Below, one piece after another: positions 44,636 to 54,461 of a DNA stretch of 64,000 bases (within the stretch, counting starts at the first letter, position 1; each line of letters starts with the position of its first letter). The DNA is taken from contig NZ_JAAAUC010000003.1 in NCBI RefSeq assembly GCF_009908165.1, positions 310,001-374,000 on the forward strand. Reading direction: 5' to 3'. Source of the DNA: Frigidibacter albus (GTDB lineage Bacteria; Pseudomonadota; Alphaproteobacteria; Rhodobacterales; Rhodobacteraceae). The notes below the pieces were generated by a model. It did not search any database. It was given only the letters and a program-made list of their open reading frames with translations, and was not told the origin of the DNA. The position numbers were made by a program, and so were the translations under genes.

Positions 44636-45784
44636 TCACGGTAGCGCGGTGCGCCCTTCGTGCAGCACGTCATATTCGACCGGGGCCACCACCTGTTCCA
44701 TCAGGTCGTTGTTCCAGTCGCCGCCGACGATCACATGCGCCGTTGCGCCAAGGTTCACCGCCTCGATCAGGTTGTGGTTGACGTAGGCATAGACGCCCGG
44801 CTGCAGGAAGGTGTAGAGCGCCGCCCCGGCAGAGCCGCCGCGGATGAACCAGGTTTCCAGATCGCGTTCCGGCAGGTTGTTGAACTTGCCGCTTTCCCAG
44901 ACCAGATCGCCATGCCCGCCGATCAGGTGCGGGCGGCTGTCGCGGTTGGCCTGGCTGTGGACGAACAGCACCGTCTCGCCCTGCTCGGCGACCAGCGCGC
45001 CGGTGCCGGTCAGCGCGCCGACGCGGCCATTGAACACCACATGCGAGGGGATCAGCCTGTTCATCACCTCCAGCATGTCGGAATAGCCCTCGCCGGCATC
45101 GGCGAAGCGCATGTAGTCGCCATCAGGGCCGCGCGGGAGGTAGAAGTCGTTCTCGCCGATATGGTAGATCCGGTCATAGGAGACCGGCTTGCCCAGATGG
45201 TCCTTCAGCCCGTCCCGCGGCAGCACCATGATGGCGCCCGACATGCCCGACACGACGTGCCACGGGATCATCGGCCCCCCCGGCGCGCAGTGATAGACGA
45301 ACACGCCCGGCCGCGTGGCCTTGAAGCGCAGCACCGCCTTTTCGCCGGGGTTCACCAGCGTCAGCGACCCGCCGCCAAGCGCGCCGGTGGCGGCGTGGAA
45401 GTCGATATTGTGCTGCATCATGTTTTCGGGCGGGTTGAACAGCGTCAGTTCGACATAGTCGCCCTCATGCACCACCATCATCGGGCCGGGGACGGAGCCG
45501 TTGAAGGTCATCGCCTGGATCCAGGCGTCTTCATCGACCTGCATCTCCTTCTCGATGATCTTCATCTCGAACTCGATGATCGCGGGGCCGGTCGTTGCCA
45601 CCTGTTCATGTTCATGCACGAAGGGCGGGGCCAGCAGCTTGACCTTGCGGCGGGGAAGCGAGGACAGATCGACCGGCGCTGCGCCGGAGGTGTCCATCAC
45701 CTCCTCGGCACTGGCGGACGTGATCAGGTAGGGCGAGGCGGCAACAAGGGCAGCCCCCATGAGTGCGGCGCGTCGGGTGAACAT
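44636..45784 (-). CDS. nirK: Copper-containing nitrite reductase
   Basis: A 382-residue periplasmic enzyme reducing nitrite to NO with electrons from pseudoazurin. The Tat-like signal peptide (TRRAALMG, cleaved after ASA near residue 26) is followed by two cupredoxin domains. Type 1 copper ligands His125, Cys166, His176 and Met181, type 2 ligands His130 and His165, catalytic Asp128 and the distal LIGGHGD histidine are all present (precursor numbering). An Fnr-type palindrome lies 66 bases upstream. It is followed by nirV. No norCB is in the window, so NO removal must be encoded elsewhere. Confidence 0.96.
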   Translation of the reverse strand: MFTRRAALMGAALVAASPYLITSASAEEVMDTSGAAPVDLSSLPRRKVKLLAPPFVHEHEQVATTGPAIIEFEMKIIEKEMQVDEDAWIQAMTFNGSVPGPMMVVHEGDYVELTLFNPPENMMQHNIDFHAATGALGGGSLTLVNPGEKAVLRFKATRPGVFVYHCAPGGPMIPWHVVSGMSGAIMVLPRDGLKDHLGKPVSYDRIYHIGENDFYLPRGPDGDYMRFADAGEGYSDMLEVMNRLIPSHVVFNGRVGALTGTGALVAEQGETVLFVHSQANRDSRPHLIGGHGDLVWESGKFNNLPERDLETWFIRGGSAGAALYTFLQPGVYAYVNHNLIEAVNLGATAHVIVGGDWNNDLMEQVVAPVEYDVLHEGRTALP

Positions 45785-45850
45785 CGGGTTTCTCCTTCGG
45801 GAACCTGTCGGTTTCAGCCATCGGTCTAGGCTGGCGCGAAGGAGGGCTCG

Positions 45851-45864
45851 TTGTGCTGGCACAA
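45851..45864 (-). promoter_or_regulatory. Crp/Fnr-type palindrome (copy 4), nirK promoter
   Basis: On the minus strand this reads TTGTGCCAGCACAA, a perfect palindrome. CCTAGACC follows 21 bases later (a -10-like TAGACC), the same spacing as for pseudoazurin. Confidence 0.8.
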
Positions 45865-45886
45865 TATCCGAAGGGAAAGGGCGGGC

Positions 45887-46576
45887 TTAGCCGCCGGGCG
45901 GGGTATCCTGATTGCGCGCGCCGCCCAAGCCCATGCCCATCCCGCCGCCACCGCCTCCCATGCCGCCACCACCACCACCGCCACCGCCCGCGCCGCCGCC
46001 GGCCCTGTCCCGGCCACCGCGGGCGCCGCCGGATTGCGGGCGGGTGGGGCCCTGCAGGGGGATGGGGGTCGCTTCGGGGATCGGTTCAAGGTCCAGCGCG
46101 CGGCGGATATAGGCGCGCAGCGAGATCACCAGTTCGGCGGTATGGATCGGCCGCCCCGCCGCCATGTCGCTGGCGGCCTGCGCGGCAAGGCGCACATGGT
46201 CCTCGGTTCCCAGCAGCAGGATATCGGACAGCGCGGCCTCCACGGCATCCCGAATGCGGCGGGGGCGGTCGCTGGGGGGCACGTTGGGAGTGGCGGCATC
46301 GGGTTCAGGCTCTGCGCCCTCCTGGGCCGGTTGGCGCAATTCGCGCAGATGGGCGGGGTTGACCGTCAGTTGCCCGGTGAAGGACCCGCCAAGCGTGCGA
46401 TAGGCGGCGATCAGCGTCTTCAGCCTCTCGTTGATCTGCCGGTTCATCCGCTGCTGGCGCTGCTGGATCGTCAGCATCATCAGCACCCGGATGCCGACGC
46501 CGATCAGCGCGAAGACCGCCAGACCCAGAAGCGAGGTCAGAACGCCCTGCCACGAGCTCAGATCCAATAGGCGCAT
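45887..46576 (-). CDS. Membrane-anchored protein with Gly-rich tail
   Basis: A 229-residue protein not recognised as a named family. A single membrane helix lies at residues about 12-34 (LLGLAVFALIGVGIRVLMML), then a basic coiled region (QQRQQRMNRQINERLKTLI), a helical cytosolic core, and a tail rich in Gly, Met and Arg with long Gly runs. GGAGGA precedes the ATG MRLLDL by seven bases. It lies upstream of nirK on the same strand but is separated by the nirK promoter. Confidence 0.65.
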   Translation of the reverse strand: MRLLDLSSWQGVLTSLLGLAVFALIGVGIRVLMMLTIQQRQQRMNRQINERLKTLIAAYRTLGGSFTGQLTVNPAHLRELRQPAQEGAEPEPDAATPNVPPSDRPRRIRDAVEAALSDILLLGTEDHVRLAAQAASDMAAGRPIHTAELVISLRAYIRRALDLEPIPEATPIPLQGPTRPQSGGARGGRDRAGGGAGGGGGGGGGMGGGGGGMGMGLGGARNQDTPPGG

Positions 46577-46720
46577 GTCGATCCTCCGGAGTTGTTGCCC
46601 GCCAGTGTTGCCGCCAGTGTTGCCCGCTGGCGGCGGCGAAGGAAAGGCGGCGGCGACGGCACGGCCCCCCGCGGCTGTCATCAAAAATTCACAGGCGTTT
46701 GCCGAATTTCACATGCGTTT

Positions 46721-46746
46721 CGGATATAGTTCCGTTATTCGCGAAT
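46721..46746 (+). promoter_or_regulatory. ArsR operator and -10 of the arsenic operon
   Basis: CGGATATAGTTCCG (46721-46734) has CGGA/TCCG arms enclosing a -10-like TATAGT (46725-46730). A perfect palindrome ATTCGCGAAT (46737-46746) abuts the start codon. A direct repeat TTCACA-N-GCGTTT lies just upstream (46689 and 46708). All are plausible sites for the ArsR domain. Confidence 0.55.
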
Positions 46747-46747
46747 T

Positions 46748-47584
46748 ATGGAAATAAAGACCGCCTCCGAATCGCTCGCTGTCCTTGGCCACGAAGGCCG
46801 CCTGTCGGTGCTGCGCCTGCTGATGCGGCGAATGCCGCAGGGCGCGCGGCCCACAGAGATCGCCGAGGCGCTTGGGATGAAGCCCAACACGCTGTCGGCC
46901 TACCTGTCGGCGCTGGAGGGAGCTGGCCTGATCGCCGCCGAACGGCAGGGGCGGGCGATCACCTACACCGCCAACCTGCCGGGCATCGGCGGGCTGATCG
47001 ACTACCTTTACGCCGACTGCTGCCGCGGCCGGCCCGATATCTGCACTCCCGCCGCCTTCCGCGCCGGGGTTTCGTTGGAGGAACGAATGGAAGACCGGGT
47101 TTACAACGCACTCTTCATCTGCTCGGGCAATTCCGCCCGCTCGATCTTTGCCGAGGCGCTGCTGCGCGATGTGGGGAAGGGGCGCTTCAATGCGTTTTCC
47201 GCCGGCACCAAGCCGCATTCCGAGCTGAACCCCTATGCGCTCGAAGTGCTGGAGCGGGCAGGGCATGACGTGTCCACCATGCGCTCCAAGCATCTGAGCG
47301 AGTTTCAGTCGGCGGACGCGCCGGCGATGGATTTCGTCTTCACGGTCTGTGACGCCGCCGCGAACGAGGAATGCCCGCCCTGGCCGGGCCAGCCGATCAC
47401 TGCGCATTGGGGCGTGGCCGACCCGGTGAAGGCGACGGGCACCGACGCCGAAAAGGGGCTGGCCTTCTCGCGCGCCTATGCCGAACTGCGCCGCCGGATC
47501 ATCGCCTTCGCGGCGCTGCAGGTCGGTGAGCTGGAAAAGGTCGCGCTGCAGCGCAAGCTGGACGATATCGGCCGGGGCGCATGA
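46748..47584 (+). CDS. ArsR-ArsC fusion: repressor plus arsenate reductase
   Basis: A 278-residue fusion. Residues 1-100 are an ArsR winged helix ([36 protein letters not shown]) with As(III)-type cysteines Cys91, Cys92 and Cys99. Residues about 115-278 are a low-molecular-weight-phosphatase-type arsenate reductase with the CSGNSARS loop (Cys125 to Arg131) and a downstream [14 protein letters not shown]. It would sense arsenite and reduce arsenate. It is first in a four-gene operon with 4-bp overlaps, behind a dyad-containing promoter. Confidence 0.92.
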   Translation: MEIKTASESLAVLGHEGRLSVLRLLMRRMPQGARPTEIAEALGMKPNTLSAYLSALEGAGLIAAERQGRAITYTANLPGIGGLIDYLYADCCRGRPDICTPAAFRAGVSLEERMEDRVYNALFICSGNSARSIFAEALLRDVGKGRFNAFSAGTKPHSELNPYALEVLERAGHDVSTMRSKHLSEFQSADAPAMDFVFTVCDAAANEECPPWPGQPITAHWGVADPVKATGTDAEKGLAFSRAYAELRRRIIAFAALQVGELEKVALQRKLDDIGRGA

Positions 47585-48657
47585 GCATAAGCGAAGCAAC
47601 CCGTCCCGCCGCGGCCGGCCTTGGCACTTTCGAGCGGCTGTTGTCGCTCTGGGTCGCCCTGGCCATCGTGGCGGGTATCGGCCTTGGCCTGTCGGTGCCC
47701 GGCCTCTTTGCCGCGCTTGCGGCGGCCGAGATCGCCCATGTCAACCTGCCGGTGGCGGTGCTGATCTGGGCGATGGTGTTCCCGATGATGGTCGGCGTCG
47801 ATTTCGGCGCGGTCTCCAAGATCGGGCAGGAGCCGCGGGGCCTCTTGATCACGCTGGTGGTGAACTGGCTGATCAAGCCCTTCACCATGGCGGCGCTTGG
47901 GGTGCTGTTCTTCCGCTACATCTTCGCGGGGCTGATCCCGCCCGACGCGGCCGACAGCTACATCGCCGGGCTGATCCTGCTGGGGGCCGCGCCCTGCACC
48001 GCGATGGTCTTCGTCTGGTCGAACCTGGTGCGGGGGGATGCCACCTACACGCTGGTGCAGGTCGGCGTGAACGACCTGATCATGATCGTGGCCTTCGCGC
48101 CTATCGTGGCGCTGCTGCTGGGGATCACCGATATCGTGGTGCCGTGGTCGACATTGCTGCTGTCGGTCGCGCTCTATGTCGTGCTGCCGCTGCTGGCGGG
48201 CCTCTGGGTGCGCAGCGCGCGGATGCGGGCGGGCGGGCTGCCGGCGGTGGAGGCGTTCCGCGACCGGATGCGTCCGGCCTCGGTGATCGGCCTGCTGGCG
48301 ACGGTGGTGCTGCTGTTCGGGTTTCAGGCGCAGCAGATCCTTGCCGATCCGCTGGTGATCGGGCTGATCGCGGTGCCGCTGCTGATCCAGTCCTACGGCA
48401 TCTTCATGATCGCCTATTTCGCGGCCCGCGCGCTGCGGGTGCGCTTCGATGTCGCCGCGCCCTGCGCACTGATCGGCACCTCGAATTTCTTCGAACTGGC
48501 CGTCGCCGTCGCCATCAGCCTGTTCGGGCTTGGCTCTGGCGCGGCCCTCGCCACGGTGGTGGGCGTGCTGGTCGAAGTGCCGGTGATGCTGACGCTGGTG
48601 GCCTTTGCCAACAGGACGCGCGGCTGGTTCGCGCCGGATGAGGGACTACACCGATGA
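47581..48657 (+). CDS. acr3: ACR3-family arsenite efflux permease
   Basis: A 358-residue membrane protein with ten helices. The conserved helix-4 Cys is in [13 protein letters not shown] (residue about 140) and a helix-9 Glu in [16 protein letters not shown]3 exports arsenite driven by proton motive force. Starts inside the arsR-arsC stop (ATGA). Confidence 0.94.
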   Translation: MSISEATRPAAAGLGTFERLLSLWVALAIVAGIGLGLSVPGLFAALAAAEIAHVNLPVAVLIWAMVFPMMVGVDFGAVSKIGQEPRGLLITLVVNWLIKPFTMAALGVLFFRYIFAGLIPPDAADSYIAGLILLGAAPCTAMVFVWSNLVRGDATYTLVQVGVNDLIMIVAFAPIVALLLGITDIVVPWSTLLLSVALYVVLPLLAGLWVRSARMRAGGLPAVEAFRDRMRPASVIGLLATVVLLFGFQAQQILADPLVIGLIAVPLLIQSYGIFMIAYFAARALRVRFDVAAPCALIGTSNFFELAVAVAISLFGLGSGAALATVVGVLVEVPVMLTLVAFANRTRGWFAPDEGLHR

Positions 48658-49661
48658 CGAAGATCGCAATCAACGGCCTTGGCCGGATCGGCAAGCTGGT
48701 GCTGCGCCGGCTGGTGGACATGGGCCATGCGGGCAAGATCGTGCTGTTGAACGATCCGGTGGGCACCCCCGCCGACCACGCGCTGCTGCTGGAATTCGAC
48801 AGCATCCACCGCCGCTGGCCGGTGCCGATCAGCCATGACGACGCGGGCCTGATCGTGGATGGCCAGCCGATGCGGCTGACGGGCGTGAAGCGGATCGAGG
48901 ATCTGCCGCTGGCGGAGCTAGGCGTCGATCTGGTCATCGACTGCACCGGCATCTTCAAGACCGGCGAGAAGGTGGCGCCCTATTATGCGGCGGGGGTGAA
49001 GAAGGTCGTCGTCTCGGCCCCGGTCAAGGATGGCGGCGCGCTGAACATCGTCTACGGGGTGAACCATGACCTCTACGATCTGGCGCAGCACCATCTGGTA
49101 ACGGCCGCAAGCTGCACCACCAACTGCCTCGCGCCCGTAGTGAAGGTGATCCATGAGGCGATCGGGATCCAGCACGGCTCCATCACCACGATCCATGACG
49201 TGACCAACACCCAGACCATCGTCGACCGCCCGGCCAAGGACCTGCGCCGCGCAAGGTCGGCGCTGGCGAACCTGATCCCCACCACCACCGGATCGGCCAC
49301 CGCGATCACGCTGATCTATCCCGACCTTGCGGGCCGGCTGAACGGCCATGCGGTGCGGGTGCCGCTGTTGAACGCCTCGCTGACCGATTGCGTGTTCGAG
49401 ATGAAGCGGGCGGTGACGGTGGAGGAGGTGAACGGCCTCTTCAAGGCCGCCGCCGAGGGGCCGCTGGCGGGCATTCTGGGCTATGAGGAGCGGCCGCTGG
49501 TGTCGACCGATTATACCGACGATCCGCGGTCCGCGATCATCGACGCGCTGTCGACGATGGTTATCAACGGCACCCAGCTGAAGGTCTATGCCTGGTATGA
49601 CAATGAATGGGGCTATAGCTGCCGGCTCGCCGATGTGGCGCTGATGGTGGCGGGGGAATGA
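48654..49661 (+). CDS. ArsJ-associated glyceraldehyde-3-phosphate dehydrogenase
   Basis: A 335-residue GAPDH with NAD fold ([13 protein letters not shown]) and catalytic Cys in [10 protein letters not shown] (residue about 154). In arsenic operons this dedicated copy makes 1-arseno-3-phosphoglycerate from arsenate, which ArsJ then exports. Immediate 4-bp coupling to acr3 and arsJ supports that role rather than glycolysis. Confidence 0.93.
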   Translation: MTKIAINGLGRIGKLVLRRLVDMGHAGKIVLLNDPVGTPADHALLLEFDSIHRRWPVPISHDDAGLIVDGQPMRLTGVKRIEDLPLAELGVDLVIDCTGIFKTGEKVAPYYAAGVKKVVVSAPVKDGGALNIVYGVNHDLYDLAQHHLVTAASCTTNCLAPVVKVIHEAIGIQHGSITTIHDVTNTQTIVDRPAKDLRRARSALANLIPTTTGSATAITLIYPDLAGRLNGHAVRVPLLNASLTDCVFEMKRAVTVEEVNGLFKAAAEGPLAGILGYEERPLVSTDYTDDPRSAIIDALSTMVINGTQLKVYAWYDNEWGYSCRLADVALMVAGE

Positions 49662-50935
49662 CCATGCCCACCGCCGCCCCACGCCCCGAGGGGCTGGCCG
49701 CCTACGCCGCCGTCACCGCGGCCTATTGGGCGTTCATGCTGTCCGATGGTGCGCTGCGGATGCTGGTGCTGCTGCATTTCAACGCGCTCGGCTTCTCGCC
49801 GATCCAGCTTGCCTACCTGTTCCTGCTGTATGAGCTGGCGGGGATCGTCACCAACATGTCGGCGGGCTGGATCGCGGCGCGGTTCGGGCTGACCTCGACG
49901 CTTTATGCCGGGCTTGGGCTCCAGATCCTCGCGCTGGCGGCACTGGCGCAGTTGGACCCTTCGTGGACCGTGGGCGCCTCGGTCGCCTTCGTGATGGCGG
50001 TGCAGGGGGCTTCGGGCGTCGCCAAGGATCTGGCGAAGATGTCGTCGAAAAGCGCGGTCAAGGTGCTGGCGCCCGAGGGGGACGGCACGCTGTTCCGCTG
50101 GGTGGCGGTGCTGACCGGGTCGAAGAACGCGGTCAAGGGCGCGGGGTTCTTCCTGGGCGCGGTGCTGCTGGCGCTGGCGGGGTTCCAGACCGCCGTCTGG
50201 GCGATGGCGGGCGTGCTGGCGGTGATCCTGGCCGCGGTGGCGCTGTTCATGCCCTCGGGCCTGCCCAAGGGCAAGAAGGGCACCAAGCTGCGGCAGATCT
50301 TTTCGGGAGATCGGCGCATCAACCTGCTGTCGGGGGCGCGGATGTTCCTGTTCGGGGCGCGCGACGTGTGGTTTGTCGTCGGCATCCCGGTCTATTTCCA
50401 GTCGGTGCTGTCGGATGGCACGCCTGCCGGCGCGCGGGCGGCGTTCTTCGTGATCGGCGGTTTCATGGCGGCCTGGATCATCTGCTACGGCGCGGTGCAG
50501 GCCGCGGCGCCGAAGATCGTGAAGGCGCACGGCCGCCCGGCGGGCGAAATCACCCGCATCGCCGCCCGCTGGGTCGCGGCGCTGACGGTGATCCCCTTCG
50601 CGCTGGCGGGCGCGGCCTTGCTGGCGGGCGGACCCAGCACGGCGCTGACCGTCACGCTGATCGTCGGGCTGCTGGCCTTCGGGTTTGTCTTTGCGATCAA
50701 CTCCTCGGTCCATTCCTACCTGATCCTCGCCTTCACCAGCGCCGAGCGGGTGACGATGGATGTGGGCTTCTACTACATGGCCAATGCGGCGGGGCGGCTC
50801 ACCGGCACGCTGCTGTCGGGCGTCAGCTATCAGCTGGGCGGGCTGCCGCTCTGCCTGGCGACCGCCGGGGTGATGGCCGGGGCAAGCTGGCTGGTGGTGC
50901 GGCGGATCGAGCCCAAGGGGCAGGTCGCCGCCTGA
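49658..50935 (+). CDS. arsJ: ArsJ organoarsenical (arseno-phosphoglycerate) exporter
   Basis: A 425-residue MFS permease with 12 predicted helices. The N-terminal [20 protein letters not shown] and a [10 protein letters not shown] loop fit the ArsJ group. With the preceding GAPDH it forms the second, arsenate-specific detoxification route. Translation is coupled to GAPDH by a 4-bp overlap. Last gene of the operon. Confidence 0.93.
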   Translation: MTMPTAAPRPEGLAAYAAVTAAYWAFMLSDGALRMLVLLHFNALGFSPIQLAYLFLLYELAGIVTNMSAGWIAARFGLTSTLYAGLGLQILALAALAQLDPSWTVGASVAFVMAVQGASGVAKDLAKMSSKSAVKVLAPEGDGTLFRWVAVLTGSKNAVKGAGFFLGAVLLALAGFQTAVWAMAGVLAVILAAVALFMPSGLPKGKKGTKLRQIFSGDRRINLLSGARMFLFGARDVWFVVGIPVYFQSVLSDGTPAGARAAFFVIGGFMAAWIICYGAVQAAAPKIVKAHGRPAGEITRIAARWVAALTVIPFALAGAALLAGGPSTALTVTLIVGLLAFGFVFAINSSVHSYLILAFTSAERVTMDVGFYYMANAAGRLTGTLLSGVSYQLGGLPLCLATAGVMAGASWLVVRRIEPKGQVAA

Positions 50936-51132
50936 CCGGCGGTGCGTTTTCGGGCGCAAGCCGCCACATCTCTCCACAACTGCCCGTTTCTTGGGCGCCC
51001 TGCCATGGTCCCGGCCCGCGCGGCTGGCAGAGACGCTGCACAAACAGGGGCTTGGGCGACAGGTCACAAAGTCGCTGGAAGCCCGGCCCGCTTCCGTGCA
51101 ACCCTGCCCGGGAAACAGCGTTGCGGGATCTC

Positions 51133-54100
51133 ATGTCGATCAAGGCCAGCATCTACCACCTGACCCATTACAAATATGACCGCCCGGTGATCCTCGGCCC
51201 GCAGGTGATCCGCCTGCGGCCCGCGCCGCACAGCCGCACGCGGGTGATCTCGCATTCGCTGCGCGTCGGCCCGCAGCCGCATTTCGTGAACCACCAGCAA
51301 GACCCCTATGGCAACTGGCTGTCGCGCTTCGTGTTTCCCGAGCCGGTGACCGAGTTCAAGATCGAGGTCGATCTGGTGGCCGACATGTCGGTCTACAACC
51401 CGTTCGACTTCTTCGTCGAGGAAGCGGCCGAGACCTGGCCCTTCGACTATCCCGAAGACCTGCGCGAGGATCTGTCGATCTACCGCAAGACCGACGCTGC
51501 CGGCCCGCTGCTGCAATCCTTCCTCGACTCGGTGCCGCGGGACCGGGTTCGCACGGTGGATTTCATCGTCGGCCTCAACGCCAAGGTCGCGCGCGAGATC
51601 GGCTATGTGATCCGCATGGAGCCGGGGGTGCAGACGCCCGAGGAAACGCTGCAAAAGGCGCTGGCCTCGTGCCGCGATTCCAGCTGGCTGCTGGTGCACG
51701 CGCTGCGGCATCTGGGGCTCGCCGCCCGGTTCGTGTCGGGCTACCTGATCCAGCTGGCGCCGGACCTCAAGGCGCTGGACGGGCCGTCTGGCACCGAGGT
51801 CGATTTCACCGACCTGCACGCCTGGGTCGAATGCTACCTGCCGGGCGCGGGCTGGATCGGGCTCGACCCGACCTCGGGGCTGCTGACCGGCGAGAGCCAC
51901 ATCCCGCTGGCCGCGACCCCGCATTACAGCAATGCCGCGCCGATCTCGGGCCTTGCCAGCTTTGCCGAGGTGGAGTTCGGCTTCGACATGAAGGTGACGC
52001 GGGTGGCGGAACATCCGCGCATCACCAAGCCGTTCTCGGATGAGAGCTGGGACGCGCTGAACGCCCTTGGCCGCAAGGTCGATGAGCATCTGGCGGCGGG
52101 CGATGTGCGCCTGACCATGGGCGGCGAGCCGACCTTCGTGTCGATCGACGATTTCGAGGCGGACGAGTGGAACACCGCCGCCGTCGGCCCGACCAAGCGC
52201 ATGTTCGCCGACCGGCTGATCCGGCGCCTGCGCAACCGCTTCGCGCCGGGCGGCTTCCTGCATTACGGGCAGGGCAAGTGGTATCCCGGGGAGAGCCTGC
52301 CGCGCTGGACCTTCTCGCTCTACTGGCGGGCCGATGGCCAGCCGGTCTGGGAGGACCCGGAGCTGATCGCCGATGAGGGCGCGCAGGCGGGGGCGACTCC
52401 GTTGCAGGCCCAGGAGTTCCTGCGCGAGATCGCGGCAGAGCTGGAGGTGGAGGAGGATTGCATCCTGCCCGCCTATGAAGACCCCGCGACCTGGCTGGTG
52501 AAGGAGGCGAACCTGCCGCCGAACGTCACGCCTGACAACAGCAAGCTGAAGGACGCCGAGGAGCGCCACCGCATCGCCGCGGTGTTCGACCGCGGGCTGA
52601 CCGAACCTTCGGGCTTCATCCTGCCGATCCAGAGCTGGCAGGGCAGGGCGTCTGGCCGCCGCTGGCGCACCGAAAAATGGCGCCTGCGCCGCGGCCATAT
52701 GTTCCTGGTTCCCGGCGACAGCCCGGTCGGCTATCGCCTGCCGCTCGACTCGCTGCCTTGGGTTCCGGCCTCGCAATACCCCTACATCAACCCGGTGGAC
52801 CCGACGGTGGAACGCGGCCCGCTGCTGCCTGTGACGCCCGTCGATCCCACCCGCCGCTCGCAGCCGATGTCGAGCTTCATTCCCAGCGGCCCGGGCTGGC
52901 AAGGCTCGCAAGGCAGCCCGGTGGCGGAGGTGGACGGCTTCATCCGCACCGCGCTGTCGGTGGAACCCCGCGACGGGCGGCTGTGCGTGTTCATGCCGCC
53001 GGTGGTGTCGATCGAGGATTACCTCGACCTGTTGCGCGCGGCCGAGGCGGCGGCGAAACGGCTGGGCCTGAAGGTGCATATCGAAGGCTATGCCCCGCCG
53101 CAGGATCCGCGCCTGAACGTGATCCGCGTTGCACCAGATCCGGGCGTGATCGAGGTGAACATCCACCCCGCCCACAACTGGGGCGATTGCGTCGCCACCA
53201 CCGAGGCGGTGTATGAGGAAGCCCGGCAAAGCCGGCTTGGCGCCGACAAGTTCATGATCGACGGCAAGCATACCGGCACGGGCGGCGGCAACCATGTGGT
53301 CGTGGGAGGCAATACCCCGAACGACTCGCCGTTCCTGCGCCGGCCGGACCTCTTGCGCAGCCTCATCCTGCACTGGAACCGGCACCCCTCGCTGTCCTAC
53401 CTCTTCTCTGGCCTGTTTATCGGCCCGACCAGCCAGGCCCCGCGGATCGACGAAGCGCGGCATGATGCGCTTTATGAGCTGGAGATCGCCCTCGCGCAGA
53501 TCCCCGCGCCGTGGCAGGGGCAACCGCCGCTGCCGTGGTTGACGGACCGGCTGCTGCGCAACATCCTGACCGATGTCACCGGCAACACCCACCGGGCCGA
53601 GATCTGCATCGACAAGATGTTCTCGCCCGATGGCCCCACCGGGCGGCTGGGTCTGGTCGAGTTCCGCGGCTTCGAGATGCCGCCGAACGCCAAGATGAGC
53701 CTTGCGCAGCAACTGCTGATCCGCGCGCTGATCGCCCGGTTCTGGGAGGCGCCGGCCTCTGGCACGCTGACCCGCTGGGGCACGCAGCTGGCCGACCGTT
53801 TCATGCTGCCGCATTTCCTGTGGGTCGATTTCCTCGATGTGCTGGCCGATCTGCGGCGGCATGGCTTCGATCTGGACCCGGCATGGTTCAAGGCGCAGGC
53901 CGAATTCCGCTTCCCGTTCTGCGGCGAGGCGGAGTATGAGGGCGTCCATCTGGAGCTGCGGCAGGCGTTGGAGCCCTGGCATGTGCTGGGGGAGACCGGC
54001 GCCATCGGCGGCACCGTGCGCTATACCGACAGTTCGGTCGAACGGATGCAGGTCAAGCTGACTGCGGCAGACCCCGGGCGCTATACCGTCACCTGCAACC

Positions 54101-54459
54101 GGCGCAAGATGCCGCTGCGGCCCACCGAAACGGCGGGCGTGTCGGTGGCGGGCGTGCGCTTCAAGGCCTGGCAACCGGCGGCGGCGATGCATCCGGTGGT
54201 GCCGGTTCATGCCCCGCTGACCTTCGACGTGTTCGACACCTGGTCGGGCCATGCGCTTGGCGGCTGCGTCTATCATGTCGCGCATCCGGGCGGGCGCAGC
54301 TACGACACCTTCCCCGTCAACGGCAACGAGGCCGAGGCGCGGCGTCTGGCGCGGTTCGAGCCGAACGGGCACACCCCGTCCGGCTACTGGCCTGCCGAGG
54401 AGGTGCCGCATCCCGAGTTCCCGATGACGCTGGACCTGCGCCGGTTGGCCGGGCTCTAG
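51133..54459 (+). CDS. DUF2126 transglutaminase-like large protein
   Basis: A 1108-residue protein. Residues 1-285 are a bacterial transglutaminase-like cysteine-protease domain (beta-rich [30 protein letters not shown] with Cys, [15 protein letters not shown] with His, LDPTSGL with Asp). Residues about 295-1108 are DUF2126 ([32 protein letters not shown]), which includes a predicted amidoligase/glutamine-synthetase-like fold. The family belongs to poorly characterised peptide-tagging or amide-bond systems with ATP-grasp partners. It ends two bases before the next gene. Confidence 0.92.
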   Translation: MSIKASIYHLTHYKYDRPVILGPQVIRLRPAPHSRTRVISHSLRVGPQPHFVNHQQDPYGNWLSRFVFPEPVTEFKIEVDLVADMSVYNPFDFFVEEAAETWPFDYPEDLREDLSIYRKTDAAGPLLQSFLDSVPRDRVRTVDFIVGLNAKVAREIGYVIRMEPGVQTPEETLQKALASCRDSSWLLVHALRHLGLAARFVSGYLIQLAPDLKALDGPSGTEVDFTDLHAWVECYLPGAGWIGLDPTSGLLTGESHIPLAATPHYSNAAPISGLASFAEVEFGFDMKVTRVAEHPRITKPFSDESWDALNALGRKVDEHLAAGDVRLTMGGEPTFVSIDDFEADEWNTAAVGPTKRMFADRLIRRLRNRFAPGGFLHYGQGKWYPGESLPRWTFSLYWRADGQPVWEDPELIADEGAQAGATPLQAQEFLREIAAELEVEEDCILPAYEDPATWLVKEANLPPNVTPDNSKLKDAEERHRIAAVFDRGLTEPSGFILPIQSWQGRASGRRWRTEKWRLRRGHMFLVPGDSPVGYRLPLDSLPWVPASQYPYINPVDPTVERGPLLPVTPVDPTRRSQPMSSFIPSGPGWQGSQGSPVAEVDGFIRTALSVEPRDGRLCVFMPPVVSIEDYLDLLRAAEAAAKRLGLKVHIEGYAPPQDPRLNVIRVAPDPGVIEVNIHPAHNWGDCVATTEAVYEEARQSRLGADKFMIDGKHTGTGGGNHVVVGGNTPNDSPFLRRPDLLRSLILHWNRHPSLSYLFSGLFIGPTSQAPRIDEARHDALYELEIALAQIPAPWQGQPPLPWLTDRLLRNILTDVTGNTHRAEICIDKMFSPDGPTGRLGLVEFRGFEMPPNAKMSLAQQLLIRALIARFWEAPASGTLTRWGTQLADRFMLPHFLWVDFLDVLADLRRHGFDLDPAWFKAQAEFRFPFCGEAEYEGVHLELRQALEPWHVLGETGAIGGTVRYTDSSVERMQVKLTAADPGRYTVTCNRRKMPLRPTETAGVSVAGVRFKAWQPAAAMHPVVPVHAPLTFDVFDTWSGHALGGCVYHVAHPGGRSYDTFPVNGNEAEARRLARFEPNGHTPSGYWPAEEVPHPEFPMTLDLRRLAGL

Positions 54460-54461
54460 CC

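Noticed and set aside
48654-49661. Glycolytic gapA
   Set aside because: Overlaps acr3 and arsJ by four bases each, so it is the dedicated arsenic-operon copy.
51064-54411. 1115-codon open frame opposite the DUF2126 gene
   Set aside because: Antisense shadow; composition is Arg/His/Gln-rich without domains.
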